Source: Bradyrhizobium barranii subsp. apii (GTDB lineage: Bacteria > Pseudomonadota > Alphaproteobacteria > Rhizobiales > Xanthobacteraceae). From it: a DNA stretch of 64,000 bases. The translations under genes were made by a program, and so were the position numbers. Below, one piece after another: positions 1 through 8,267 of the stretch; the stretch's first letter is position 1; every line of letters begins with the position of its first letter. The notes under the pieces were generated by a model. That model ran no database searches and had not been told where the DNA came from. It worked only from the letters and a program-made list of their open reading frames with translations. The stretch covers positions 6,012,501 to 6,076,500 of the forward strand of contig NZ_CP096255.1 in the NCBI RefSeq assembly GCF_011516635.5. Reading direction: 5' to 3'.

Positions 1-20
1 GCTATGGTCTCCTCAAGGGG

Positions 21-1427
21 TTACGCAGATGGACGTGTCTCGGCAAAGTTGGCTTCGGCGCTGAGCAAGGTCCGCGCGAACAGGTCGAGCGCCTCGTCAA
101 CTCCGGCTTCGTCGATGATCAGCGGCGGGCAGAACCCGATCGTGTCGCCCATCGCGCGGATGATCAGGCCATTCTCGATTGCGAGCGCATCGAACATCGC
201 GCCGACCTTCAGCGCGGGATCGAAGGCCTGCCGCGTCGCGGGGTCCGCGACCAGCTCGACCCCGATCATCAGCCCCTCGCCCCTCACCTGCCCGACGATG
301 CGCGAATCCCGCGCGATCTGCTCCAGTCCGGCGCGGAGCCTCGAGCCCATGCGGCGGACGTGCGGCACCACATCCATCTCGTGATAGATCTTCAGCGTCT
401 CGAGCGCGATCGCCGCGCCAACCGGGTGCCCGGAATTGGTGAAACCGTGGCCGAACAGCTCGCCGCCCTTGTTCATCTCGCTGAGCGCGTCGCGGATCGG
501 ACGGCCCAGCAACACGGCCGACATCGGGAAATAGGACGAGGTGATGCCCTTGGCGAGCGCCACCATGTCCGGCTTCATGCCGACCGTCTGGCAGCCGAAC
601 CAGTTGCCGGTGCGGCCGAAGCCGCAGACCACCTCGTCACCAAGCACCAGGATGTCGTGACGGCGCAGCACGGCCTCGATCCTCGCGAAATATCCCTTCG
701 GCGGCACGACGATGCCGCCGCCGGCGTTGATCGGCTCGGCGATGAAAGCTGCGATCGTATCGGGTCCCTCGGCCAAGATCAGTGCTTCGAGATCGGCTGC
801 GAGGCGGTCGACAAACGCCGCCTCGCTCTCACCGGGCCTCGTGCCGCGATAGGCATCCGGGCAATGCGTGTGCAGGAAGCCTTCGAGCGGAAGACCGAAT
901 TCGCGGTGCATGCGGGGCAGACCGCACATCGAAGCAGCAACGATCGTCGAGCCATGGAACCCGCGATCGCGGGCGATGATCTTGCGCTTTCCGGGCTTGC
1001 CGTGAACGGCGTGATACACCCAGGCGAGCTTCACCATCGTCTCGGTGGCTTCCGAGCCTGACGTTGCGAAATATGCTTGAGCATCCGGGATCGGCGAGAT
1101 CTCGACCAGCTTCTCGGCGAGGTCGATCGTGTTGTCCGGCGTCTTGTGATTGAAGCTGTGATAGAAGCCGAATTTGTCGTAGGCCGCCGCTGCTGCCGCT
1201 TTCAGGCGCGTCTCGGAAAAGCCGAGCGAGGTACACCAGAGCCCGGCCATCGCTTCCAGATAACGCTTGCCGTTCGCGTCAAAGACATGGACGCCCTCGC
1301 CGCGCGCCATGATCAGCGGTCCGATTTCTGCATGTCGCTGGGGGTTGGTCTGCGAGTGCAGATGGAACGCGATGTCACGCGCCTCGGCTGAATTCGGCTT
1401 GCTGTCGAACACGCGCGCAGCCTCCAT
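21..1427 (-). CDS. Class III PLP-dependent aminotransferase
   Basis: Likely transfers an amino group from an amine or omega-amino acid to a keto acid such as pyruvate, in the cytoplasm. The 468-residue length fits the class III (omega-aminotransferase) family. Visible are the TSGSEA phosphate-binding loop (about 122-127), the GDEV segment with the PLP-ring Asp (about 264) and the LAKGITSS segment with the Schiff-base Lys (about 293). It is divergent from a GntR/FadR regulator with a shared operator between them, so it is probably that regulator's target. The substrate cannot be read from sequence; beta-alanine, putrescine or taurine-type substrates are all possible. Confidence 0.9.
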   Translation of the reverse strand: MEAARVFDSKPNSAEARDIAFHLHSQTNPQRHAEIGPLIMARGEGVHVFDANGKRYLEAMAGLWCTSLGFSETRLKAAAAAAYDKFGFYHSFNHKTPDNTIDLAEKLVEISPIPDAQAYFATSGSEATETMVKLAWVYHAVHGKPGKRKIIARDRGFHGSTIVAASMCGLPRMHREFGLPLEGFLHTHCPDAYRGTRPGESEAAFVDRLAADLEALILAEGPDTIAAFIAEPINAGGGIVVPPKGYFARIEAVLRRHDILVLGDEVVCGFGRTGNWFGCQTVGMKPDMVALAKGITSSYFPMSAVLLGRPIRDALSEMNKGGELFGHGFTNSGHPVGAAIALETLKIYHEMDVVPHVRRMGSRLRAGLEQIARDSRIVGQVRGEGLMIGVELVADPATRQAFDPALKVGAMFDALAIENGLIIRAMGDTIGFCPPLIIDEAGVDEALDLFARTLLSAEANFAETRPSA

Positions 1428-1480
1428 CGTCCCACCGACAGAGTATTCCCAACCCCGGTCGCGCGAAACTGGTCAGTCCA

Positions 1481-1498
1481 AATTGGTCTGACCAACTT
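1481..1498. promoter_or_regulatory. GntR/FadR-type operator palindrome
   Basis: AATTGGTCTGACCAACTT lies between the divergent aminotransferase and GntR genes. Its core TTGGTCTGACCAA is a perfect inverted repeat, and the site resembles the TGGTnnnACCA operators known for PdhR/LldR-type FadR-subfamily regulators. A degenerate second copy (TGGTCAGTCCA, about 1470-1480) sits directly beside it. It probably mediates autoregulation and control of the aminotransferase. Confidence 0.7.
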
Positions 1499-1539
1499 GG
1501 CTTTCGCGCGGCAGCTTGTCAAACTCAAAAAAAGGACTG

Positions 1540-2295
1540 ATGAGCACGAAGATGTTGCACGATCCCCCGTCCAAGCCTGAACGCAGCTTCGAGATCGTTG
1601 CCCGGCGCATTGCTGCGATGATCCAGGCGAGTTACCGGATCGGCCAGCGCCTGCCGGCAGAGCGCGATCTCGCGAAGACGTTTGGCGTGTCGAGGCCGAC
1701 GGTGCGCGAGGCCATCCTGTCGCTGGCAATGGCCGGCATGCTGAAGGTGCGCAGTAACAGCGGCGTCTATGTGATCAGTCGTCAGGAGGCACCTGACGTG
1801 CACGTGCTCGAAGGTTTTGGGCCATTCGAGAACCTGGAGGCGCGCCAGCTGATCGAACCGCAGATCGCCGCGATCGCGGCGCAGCGCGGCTCCGAGGCCG
1901 CCTTCGCGCAGCTCGCCGAAGCGCTCGCGATGATGCGCTGGGAACATGCGCAGGGACGCGAGGCCGACACGTCCGACCACCGCTTCCACATGGTGCTGGC
2001 CGAGGCGACCGGGAACGGCGCGCTGGTGTCGATCAGCGACTCGCTGTGGCGCGCACAGACCGAGTCCGGCATCTGGCAGGAGATTCACAACCACATGCAG
2101 ATGGAGGACTACCGGCCCGTGTGGCGCAGGGATCACGAGGCCATCTTCGAAGCCGTTCAAGCGAGGAACCCGCGCAAGGCGAGCCACGCCATGACGCGTC
2201 ACCTCACCAACATCAGGGATGCGCTGATGGAGGCTTCGAAAGCCAAATCGATGGCCACAACGAAGCCCGCGAACTCTCGCGGGAAACTCCGATGA
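1540..2295 (+). CDS. GntR/FadR-family transcriptional regulator
   Basis: DNA-binding regulator with an N-terminal winged helix (RLPAERDLAKTFGVSRPTVREAI region) followed by an all-helical FCD ligand-binding domain; Asp/His residues typical of the FCD metal site appear in the DHRFHMVLA and HEAIFEA segments. The ATG at 1540 has an AAAGGA motif just upstream, though the spacing is short. An upstream in-frame TTG (1516) and a downstream ATG (1552) are alternatives. It is divergent from the aminotransferase and probably binds the palindrome at 1481-1498. The effector is unknown. Confidence 0.9.
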   Translation: MSTKMLHDPPSKPERSFEIVARRIAAMIQASYRIGQRLPAERDLAKTFGVSRPTVREAILSLAMAGMLKVRSNSGVYVISRQEAPDVHVLEGFGPFENLEARQLIEPQIAAIAAQRGSEAAFAQLAEALAMMRWEHAQGREADTSDHRFHMVLAEATGNGALVSISDSLWRAQTESGIWQEIHNHMQMEDYRPVWRRDHEAIFEAVQARNPRKASHAMTRHLTNIRDALMEASKAKSMATTKPANSRGKLR

Positions 2296-2528
2296 TTTGT
2301 CGCGGTTGAAGAAAGTTGCCGCAAACCCTGCGCTGCTCGACCGCAACAGCAACATCATCGAGTCAAAATGCCGCCGCATTGCTGATCGACCTTGGCACAG
2401 TCGATATTCGCCGTGTGGGGACAAATCACGGTGAATACTCGCAAGGGGTGTTCCGAGTAAAAACAATTGACCGTCGGGTGCGCAGTGCGCGCAACGATGA
2501 GTCACGCCCAAGTCTACGGAGAATAGGC

Positions 2529-2630
2529 ATGAAGGAAGCCACCAAGGGGGCGGCCTCGGGAGCGCTCGCGCACATGCTGGCGGTGACGGCGATGCTCGTC
2601 ATCGCCAGCATCTTGTTCTACGGGCGTTAG
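2529..2630 (+). CDS. Small single-pass membrane protein (33 aa)
   Basis: A 33-codon ORF starting at ATG 2529 with a good GGAG ribosome binding site 7 nt upstream. It has a short charged N terminus (MKEATKG) and then one hydrophobic helix (LAVTAMLVIASILFY) ending in GR. An in-frame extension upstream to 2316 has no credible start. The function is unknown; such short hydrophobic proteins are often missed by gene callers. A hairpin repeat begins shortly after the stop. Confidence 0.55.
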   Translation: MKEATKGAASGALAHMLAVTAMLVIASILFYGR

Positions 2631-2654
2631 CAAAAGAGTTGCGTAGAGTGTTTT

Positions 2655-2736
2655 CGTCATTCCGGGGTGGCTCTCGCACAAGCCAGGCCCAGAATCCCGT
2701 TCCAGGCTCGGTCCCTTGGACCGCCCCCGAATGACG
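2655..2736. repeat. Intergenic hairpin repeat
   Basis: The ends are inverted repeats: CGTCATTCCGGGG at the left and CCCCCGAATGACG at the right, able to fold into a long hairpin of about 80 nt. It lies between the small membrane protein and the 3' end of the DUF35 gene, where it may also act as a bidirectional terminator. It resembles dispersed palindromic repeats known from rhizobial genomes. Confidence 0.6.
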
Positions 2737-2743
2737 AATCCTA

Positions 2744-3103
2744 CTATTTCCTTTTGCTGAAAAACGGCACGAGCTTGCCGGCGAACGTCGGGAAGCTCGC
2801 GGTGACCTCATCGCCGATAGCTAGATTCGTCTCGCCGTGCGCCATCATGCGAAATCCCTCGACGCAATCGACCAGCAGGATGTTGTAGGGCACGTGCGCA
2901 CGCGTCTCGGGCGTGGCGGCGCGGCAGACCAGCGAAGTCGCGTAGACCCTACCCTTGCCGCTGGCGCGCGCATCGCGCGGATCGGGCGCACCGCAGGCCG
3001 CGCAGAAGGCGCGATGGAAATACTGCACATGGCCGCATGCGCCACAGGTCTGGTAGGTGATGGCCTGCTCACCCTTGGTCCAGTCCGCGATTCGTTCGCT
3101 CAT
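2744..3103 (-). CDS. DUF35 Zn-ribbon/OB-fold acyl-CoA-associated protein
   Basis: A 119-residue protein with a rubredoxin-like zinc ribbon (Cys20, Cys23, Cys34, Cys37) followed by an OB-fold domain, the layout of DUF35 proteins. These partner thiolase-like enzymes and bind acyl-CoA. Its start overlaps the stop of the upstream thiolase-like gene by 4 bp (ATGA), implying translational coupling and a complex. By analogy with the steroid-degradation Ltp2/DUF35 pair it may be the acyl-CoA subunit of a retro-aldolase or thiolase; this role is inferred. Confidence 0.85.
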   Translation of the reverse strand: MSERIADWTKGEQAITYQTCGACGHVQYFHRAFCAACGAPDPRDARASGKGRVYATSLVCRAATPETRAHVPYNILLVDCVEGFRMMAHGETNLAIGDEVTASFPTFAGKLVPFFSKRK

Positions 3104-4236
3104 CGCACGCGCTCCAGAAACATGCTCACGTGGGACGACAGCACGCCGCCGTCGCCGTGCAGCAGCGCGATCGATGCGTCGCGCACCTGGCGGCTAGCCG
3201 CCCGCCCCGTCATCTGCAAATGCGCCTCGACCAGATGCGCCATGGCGCTGCCGACGCCGCAATGGCCATAGCTGAGCAGGCCGCCATGGGTGTTGAGCGG
3301 CTTCGCGCCGTCGCGGCTGAAATGGCCTGATCGCACGCGCGCAGCCGCCTCGCCGCGGCCGGCAAGGCCGAGGTCTTCCAGCAGCATGGCGAGCGTGATC
3401 GTAAAGCTGTCGTAGATCGCGGCGTAGCGCACGTCGGAGATCGCAAGGCCGGTGGCCTCCTTGGCGCGGGCGACGGAGATTTCAGCACCGAGCTCGCTGA
3501 GCGCGGGCGCGGCCGTCACGTGCTGATGGGTATGCGCCTGGGCGCAGCCGCGGATGCGCACGCCGGCCTCGCCGGTCCGCTCACGGCTGATGACGAAGGC
3601 CGCGCCGCCGTCTGACACTGGGCAACAGTCTAGCAGCTTGAGCGGCATTGCCACCGGCTTGGACGCCATGACATCGGCGACCGTGATGGGATCGTGGAAT
3701 TGCGCGCCGGGATGGGTGCAGGCATGCGCCCGCATCAGCACAGCGAATTCGGCGAGGTCCTCTTCCGTCACGCCGTATTCGTGCATGTAGCGCGTGGCGA
3801 CCAGGCCGTAATAGGCGGGAATGGTCGGGCCGAGCGGCACCTCGTAGTCGGGATGACCGACCTGCGCCAAAGCCTGGATCGAAGCGTCGCGGCTCTGCCC
3901 GGTGAGCCGGTTCTCGCCGGCAACGACGAGGACGTTGCGCGCGACGCCCGCCTCGACGAGGTGATGTGCCAGCATGGTCATAGCAAGGCCCGTCGCGCCG
4001 CCGACCTGCACGGCATGCGCGTAGGACGGGCGGATGCCAAAATGCTCGGCGAAGACGGTCGCCAGCATGATGTGCGGCGACACGGTGGAGTAGCCGCAGA
4101 GGATGCCGTCGATGTCCGAACGCTTCAGCCCGGCATCGTCGAGCGCGGCTTGCGCGGCCCGGCTCATCAGGTCGAGCGAGGACGAGCCTTCGTGCTTGCC
4201 GTAGGGTGTGAGGCCGACGCCGGTGATGAAGCTCAT
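3100..4236 (-). CDS. Thiolase-like protein (lipid-transfer-protein/Ltp2-like), nucleophile Cys absent
   Basis: A 378-residue thiolase-fold protein. The usual N-terminal ENACxTG nucleophile motif reads VQVGGATGLAM (about residues 76-86), so Gly stands where thiolases have Cys. The C-terminal GGLLSYGHCGVGSAM segment matches the thiolase GGLxxxGHPxGATG loop. Loss of the Cys together with a coupled DUF35 gene is what is seen in Ltp2-type aldolases acting on side-chain acyl-CoAs, so a C-C lyase role is more likely than true thiolysis. The substrate is unknown. Confidence 0.8.
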   Translation of the reverse strand: MSFITGVGLTPYGKHEGSSSLDLMSRAAQAALDDAGLKRSDIDGILCGYSTVSPHIMLATVFAEHFGIRPSYAHAVQVGGATGLAMTMLAHHLVEAGVARNVLVVAGENRLTGQSRDASIQALAQVGHPDYEVPLGPTIPAYYGLVATRYMHEYGVTEEDLAEFAVLMRAHACTHPGAQFHDPITVADVMASKPVAMPLKLLDCCPVSDGGAAFVISRERTGEAGVRIRGCAQAHTHQHVTAAPALSELGAEISVARAKEATGLAISDVRYAAIYDSFTITLAMLLEDLGLAGRGEAAARVRSGHFSRDGAKPLNTHGGLLSYGHCGVGSAMAHLVEAHLQMTGRAASRQVRDASIALLHGDGGVLSSHVSMFLERVR

Positions 4237-4273
4237 GGTGACGTTCGTGCTCCTGCGATCTGGTAGCGGCGCG

Positions 4274-5266
4274 CTACTGCAACACCATCTCTACCCGGCG
4301 GTTCCGCGTACGGCCCGCGTCGCTTGCGTTGTTACCGAGCGGCGCATAGTTGGCGACGCCGGCCGCCGACAGCCGCTTCGGGTCAACCTTGTACGTCGTC
4401 GCCAGGGCATCCACGACCGATTGCGCCCGTGCTTTCGACAGGGCCAGATTGGCGTCCAGCGCGCCCTGGTTGTCGGTGTGCCCGACAATATGGACCTTGA
4501 GAGATACATCGGACTGGAGCAATTGTGCCATCTGGTCGAGTTGAGCTTTCGACTCCGGCTTGATGACGGATTTACCCGTATCGAAGTACAGGCCGTACAG
4601 CGCCACCTTGCCCTCGGCCTGCAAGCCCTTCGTCAGGGCCCTCACGTCCACCACCACCTTGTCGGACTCCATCGCCTTGGCCTCGACGATCTCCACGATG
4701 GTGGCCACGTACTTGCCGGACAGTGCAACCGTTCCCGGCTTCGCCGTGACAATCGCGACATGCAGCATTGCACCGGATGCGTTCACGGTCCCGTACCAGT
4801 AGCGCTCGGTCCCGGGTTCCTGCCATTGCTGGAGCAAGGTGATGGGGGTCCACCCTTCAAGCTGGGCCTTTGGCAGCGACGGGTTAGCCGGCAGCCTGCG
4901 AAGCTGGCCGAAGTCGCGCGCCCCGCAGTCCTCGGCGCAGCCATCCTGCCTGGCCGCGCCAGCGCGCTCCAACGCCTGCTCGTAGTTGCGCTGAACCTCC
5001 AGCGCCGATTTGCCGGCCGGGGCAAGGTAGAACAAGCGAGTGACACGGCCCTCGACTTTCACGACCTCGCCATTCTGACTCCCGCGCGGCATCCCGACCT
5101 GATCGAAGCCCTGGACGTCCCGCGCCACCAGCCAGGAGCCGGCATAGCGACTGATCAGCGCGTGGTCGCGGGCATCGGGCGCATCGGCCGGCATCGCAGC
5201 ACGAGCGACGGCAGGCGCGAGCACGATGCTGCACGCAATCATGAGCAGACGGGTGAAGATGATCAT
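4274..5266 (-). CDS. DUF4892-like/OmpA C-terminal domain envelope protein
   Basis: Has a signal peptide (MIIFTRLLMIACSIVLAPAV, cut near ARA), a central region like DUF4892 (RYAGSWLVA.....FDQVG) and a C-terminal OmpA peptidoglycan-binding domain (YFDTGKSVIKPES ... VGHTDNQG ... RRVEMVLQ). It likely sits in the periplasm or outer membrane anchored to peptidoglycan. The ORF is open up to 5317, but ATG 5266 directly precedes the signal peptide and is preferred. It lies between CoA-metabolism genes with no evident functional link. Confidence 0.85.
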   Translation of the reverse strand: MIIFTRLLMIACSIVLAPAVARAAMPADAPDARDHALISRYAGSWLVARDVQGFDQVGMPRGSQNGEVVKVEGRVTRLFYLAPAGKSALEVQRNYEQALERAGAARQDGCAEDCGARDFGQLRRLPANPSLPKAQLEGWTPITLLQQWQEPGTERYWYGTVNASGAMLHVAIVTAKPGTVALSGKYVATIVEIVEAKAMESDKVVVDVRALTKGLQAEGKVALYGLYFDTGKSVIKPESKAQLDQMAQLLQSDVSLKVHIVGHTDNQGALDANLALSKARAQSVVDALATTYKVDPKRLSAAGVANYAPLGNNASDAGRTRNRRVEMVLQ

Positions 5267-5388
5267 GAGAAGGTCCGTTTTACGAGTTCGGGGAGCGGCG
5301 CTTTGATGCAGGCCCACGGATCTTGTCCAACAATGGATACATTTTCACGACTGCGCCGCCGCAGGGCACGAATCGACATAGCCAATCC

Positions 5389-6591
5389 CTACTGGCCGGC
5401 AATAGCCCTGGTGACACCGTCGCGCACCATGGCGGCGATCTCGTCCGGGGAGTAGCCGACCTCACGCAGAATCTCCGCGCCGTGCTCGTTGAGCCGCGGC
5501 GCGAGCCGTACCGGCTCCGCCTCGGTCTCTGACCAGGTCGCCGTCACCTTCATGCTGCGGATCGGGCCTTCGGTCGGATGGTTCACGACCGGGAAGAAGC
5601 CGGTGGCTTCCAGATGCTCGTCGTGCAGGATGGACGCGAGGTCGTGCATCGGCATCACGGGCACGTCGGCCTTGGTCAGCAAATCGATCCACTCGGCCGT
5701 GGTGCGCGTCTCGAAGATGCGCGCGAGCTCGGCATAGACGACGTCGATATTGGCGGCACGGCCGGCGAAGGTCGCGAATTTGGGATCGGCGCGCAGATCG
5801 TCGCGGCTCGTTGCCTTGAAGAAGTTCTCCCACTGCTTGTCGTTGTAGACGATGACGCTGAGATAGCCGTCCGAGGTCTTGTAGGGCCGGCGGTCGCGCG
5901 AGAGGTGGCGGGCATAGCCGCCCTTGTCGAGCGGCGGCTCGTAGGTGAGCCCGCCCATGTGGTCGCCCATGACGAAGCCGGCCATGGTCTCGAACATCGG
6001 GATGTCGACGCGCTGGCCGCGGCCGGTGCGATCCCGATGCACGAGGCTGGCGCAGATCGCGCCGACCGCAGTGAGGCCGACGATGCGGTCGACCAGCGCG
6101 TTGGGCACATAGCGCGGCACGCCGTCACCGGTCTGCGCCATCAAGGCGGGGAGCGCCGTCGCGCCCTGGATCAAATCGTCATAGGCGGGCTTTGCCGCAT
6201 AGGGCCCGTCCTGGCCAAAGCCGAACACCCCGGCATAGACGAGGCGCGGGTTGATTGCGGAGACGACGTCGTAGCCGAGCTGAAGCCGCGCCATCGCCTG
6301 CGGGCGGACATTGTAGACGAGAACGTCGGCGTCCTTCAGCAGCCGCAGCACGGCATCGCGGCCGGCGGGCTTCTTCAGGTCGAGACAGATCGAGCGCTTG
6401 CTGCGGTTGGTATTGAGGAACACCGGGCCCATGCCGGCATGGCGCATCGGGCCGATCAGGCGAGTGACGTCGCCGTCGAGCGATTCCACCTTGATCACGT
6501 CGGCACCGTAGTCGCCGAGCATCTGGGTCGCATAGGGACCCATCAGCACGGTGGTCATATCCACGACCTTGATGCCCTTCAGCGGCCCCAT
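5389..6591 (-). CDS. CaiB/BaiF (family III) CoA-transferase
   Basis: A 400-residue family III CoA-transferase, moving CoA between carboxylic acids in the cytoplasm. Family features are the N-terminal GIKVVDMTTVLMGPYATQML segment, the nucleotide-binding GADVIKVE, NTNRSKRSICLDLK, NVRP, and AYDDLIQGATAL (about 136-147), which holds the likely catalytic Asp. The start MGPLKGIKVVD is standard for the family. With the neighbouring thiolase and DUF35 genes it suggests degradation of an organic acid via its CoA ester; the exact acid is unknown. Confidence 0.9.
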   Translation of the reverse strand: MGPLKGIKVVDMTTVLMGPYATQMLGDYGADVIKVESLDGDVTRLIGPMRHAGMGPVFLNTNRSKRSICLDLKKPAGRDAVLRLLKDADVLVYNVRPQAMARLQLGYDVVSAINPRLVYAGVFGFGQDGPYAAKPAYDDLIQGATALPALMAQTGDGVPRYVPNALVDRIVGLTAVGAICASLVHRDRTGRGQRVDIPMFETMAGFVMGDHMGGLTYEPPLDKGGYARHLSRDRRPYKTSDGYLSVIVYNDKQWENFFKATSRDDLRADPKFATFAGRAANIDVVYAELARIFETRTTAEWIDLLTKADVPVMPMHDLASILHDEHLEATGFFPVVNHPTEGPIRSMKVTATWSETEAEPVRLAPRLNEHGAEILREVGYSPDEIAAMVRDGVTRAIAGQ

Positions 6592-6710
6592 CCGTTCGCT
6601 CCCGATTGCGCGGGCTCAACCTGACCCTGCGATTTCGGTCCAGCTAAGGGCAGCGACGCCGCGCGCGCAAGGGCGGCCGGGGTATGGCCGCATGCGCGGT
6701 GCCGCGGCCG

Positions 6711-6917
6711 CTATTTCTTCTGGCGGGATTCGCGGATCTTGATGAGACGGTCGAGCTCATCGTTCTGCTGGTTGATCCGGTCGGCGATCCGCGACTCGTT
6801 CTGCTCGCCGGAGGCGGCCGCGGCCTGCTCGATGAGCTGCCGGATATTGTCCTCGAGGATCGCGATGCGATCGTTGAGTGCGTCTATCGACAGCGAGTCT
6901 TCGTAGTCATTGCCCAT
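6711..6917 (-). CDS. Small coiled-coil hypothetical protein (68 aa)
   Basis: A highly charged, helical 68-residue protein (DALNDRIAILEDNIRQL ... DRINQQNDELDRLIKIRE) predicted to form a coiled coil. The start at 6917 (MGNDYEDSL) has AGGGA 8 nt upstream. An in-frame extension to 7013 reads into an intergenic repeat and is unlikely. Function unknown; no membrane segment. Confidence 0.7.
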   Translation of the reverse strand: MGNDYEDSLSIDALNDRIAILEDNIRQLIEQAAAASGEQNESRIADRINQQNDELDRLIKIRESRQKK

Positions 6918-6949
6918 GATGCATTCCCTGCCAATCAATGAAGAGCCGC

Positions 6950-7033
6950 AGGATGGGCAAAGCGTAGCGTGCCCACCATGATCTAGCGCAACAAAAAGGT
7001 GGGCGCGGCGCAAACGCGCCTTTGCCCACCCTA
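6950..7033. repeat. Intergenic hairpin repeat (GGTGGGC type)
   Basis: Outer arms GGATGGGCAAAGCG and CTTTGCCCACCCTACG face each other around inner GTGCCCACC and GGTGGGCGC arms, giving a two-hairpin structure between the small coiled-coil gene and the thiolase 3' end. Another GGTGGGTT-type element occurs near 45.5 kb. It probably belongs to a dispersed rhizobial repeat family. Confidence 0.55.
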
Positions 7034-7040
7034 CGAGAAC

Positions 7041-8210
7041 TTACTTCAGCGGCTCCAGCACGGAAACGTAATTCGCCACCGCTGCGCCGCCCATGTTGAA
7101 GATGCCGCCAAGCTTGGCGTTCTTGAGCTGCATGCCCTCGGGCGCCTGGCCGGCGAGCTGCATCGCGGTCATCACGTGCATGGAGACGCCGGTGGCGCCG
7201 ATCGGATGGCCCTTGGCCTTCAACCCGCCGGACGGATTGACCGGCAGCTTGCCGTCCTTGAGCGTCCAGCCTTCCTTGATGGCGCGGGCGCCCTGTCCCT
7301 TCGGCGTCAGGCCCATCGCTTCGTACTCGATCAGCTCGGCGACCGTGAAGCAGTCATGGGTCTCGACGAAGGAGAGATCGGTGAGCGCAACGCCCGCCTT
7401 CTCCAGCGCGCGCTGCCAGGCGACCGTGCAGCCCTCGAACTGGAGGATGTCGCGCTTGGACATCGGCAGGAAGTCCTGGGCGTGCGCGGTGGCGCGGAAG
7501 CCGATCGACTTGCTCATGCCCTTGGCGGTCTCGGCATCGGCCAGCACCAGCGCCGCGGCGCCGTCGGAGACCAGCGAGCAGTCGGTACGCTTCAGGGGAC
7601 CCGCGACATAGGGGTTCTTCTCGCTCTCGGCGCGGCAGAACTCGAAGCCAAAGTCCTTGCGCATCTGGGCGAAGGGGTTGGCGACGCCGTTCTTGTGGTT
7701 CTTGGCCGCGATCAGCGCCAGGGCGTCCGACTGGTCACCGTACTTCTGGAAATAGGAGCTGGCGATCTTGCCGAACACGCCGGCGAAGCCGCCGACAGTG
7801 TCGCCGTCTTCCGGCAGATAGGACGCCTTGAGCAGGTTCTTGCCGATCTCAGGCCCCGGCGTGCGGGTCATCTGCTCGACGCCGACGACGAGCACGATCC
7901 TGGCCGCGCCTGCGTCGATCGCACGCAGGCCCTGATGGACCGCGGCGGAGCCGGTGGCGCAGGCGTTCTCGACGCGGGTCGTCGGCTTGAAGCGCAGCTT
8001 CGGGTCGGCCTGGAGCACCAGCGAGGCGGTAAAATCCTGCGGCGAGAAGCCGGCGTTGAAATGGCCGAGCACGATCTCGTCGACGTCGGACGCGGAAATG
8101 CCGGCATCGGCCATCGCCTCGTTGGCCACGCGGGTGACGAGGCTTTCGACGGTCTCGGTGTCGAACTTGCCGAACGGCGTATGCGCCCATCCGACGATGC
8201 TGGCGGTCAT
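7041..8210 (-). CDS. Thiolase family acetyl-CoA acetyltransferase
   Basis: A canonical thiolase of about 389 residues catalysing reversible acetyl-CoA acetyl transfer or thiolysis of 3-ketoacyl-CoA. The nucleophile Cys is in ENACATGS (about residue 84), HDCFT carries the second active-site region, and GGLKAKGHPIGATG holds the catalytic His. Of two in-frame ATGs, 8210 is preferred because AGGGAG sits 6 nt upstream; that motif abuts ATG 8216 directly. Unlike the gene at 3100 it keeps all catalytic residues. Confidence 0.92.
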   Translation of the reverse strand: MTASIVGWAHTPFGKFDTETVESLVTRVANEAMADAGISASDVDEIVLGHFNAGFSPQDFTASLVLQADPKLRFKPTTRVENACATGSAAVHQGLRAIDAGAARIVLVVGVEQMTRTPGPEIGKNLLKASYLPEDGDTVGGFAGVFGKIASSYFQKYGDQSDALALIAAKNHKNGVANPFAQMRKDFGFEFCRAESEKNPYVAGPLKRTDCSLVSDGAAALVLADAETAKGMSKSIGFRATAHAQDFLPMSKRDILQFEGCTVAWQRALEKAGVALTDLSFVETHDCFTVAELIEYEAMGLTPKGQGARAIKEGWTLKDGKLPVNPSGGLKAKGHPIGATGVSMHVMTAMQLAGQAPEGMQLKNAKLGGIFNMGGAAVANYVSVLEPLK

Positions 8211-8267
8211 GGTCATCTCCCTGGGGTCTCTTACTGACCTAAGTCTTAGCCCACCAACCGCAAGACT

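Noticed and set aside
4208..5455. 415-residue plus-strand frame
   Set aside because: Antisense to the OmpA-like gene, which has a signal peptide and conserved domain.
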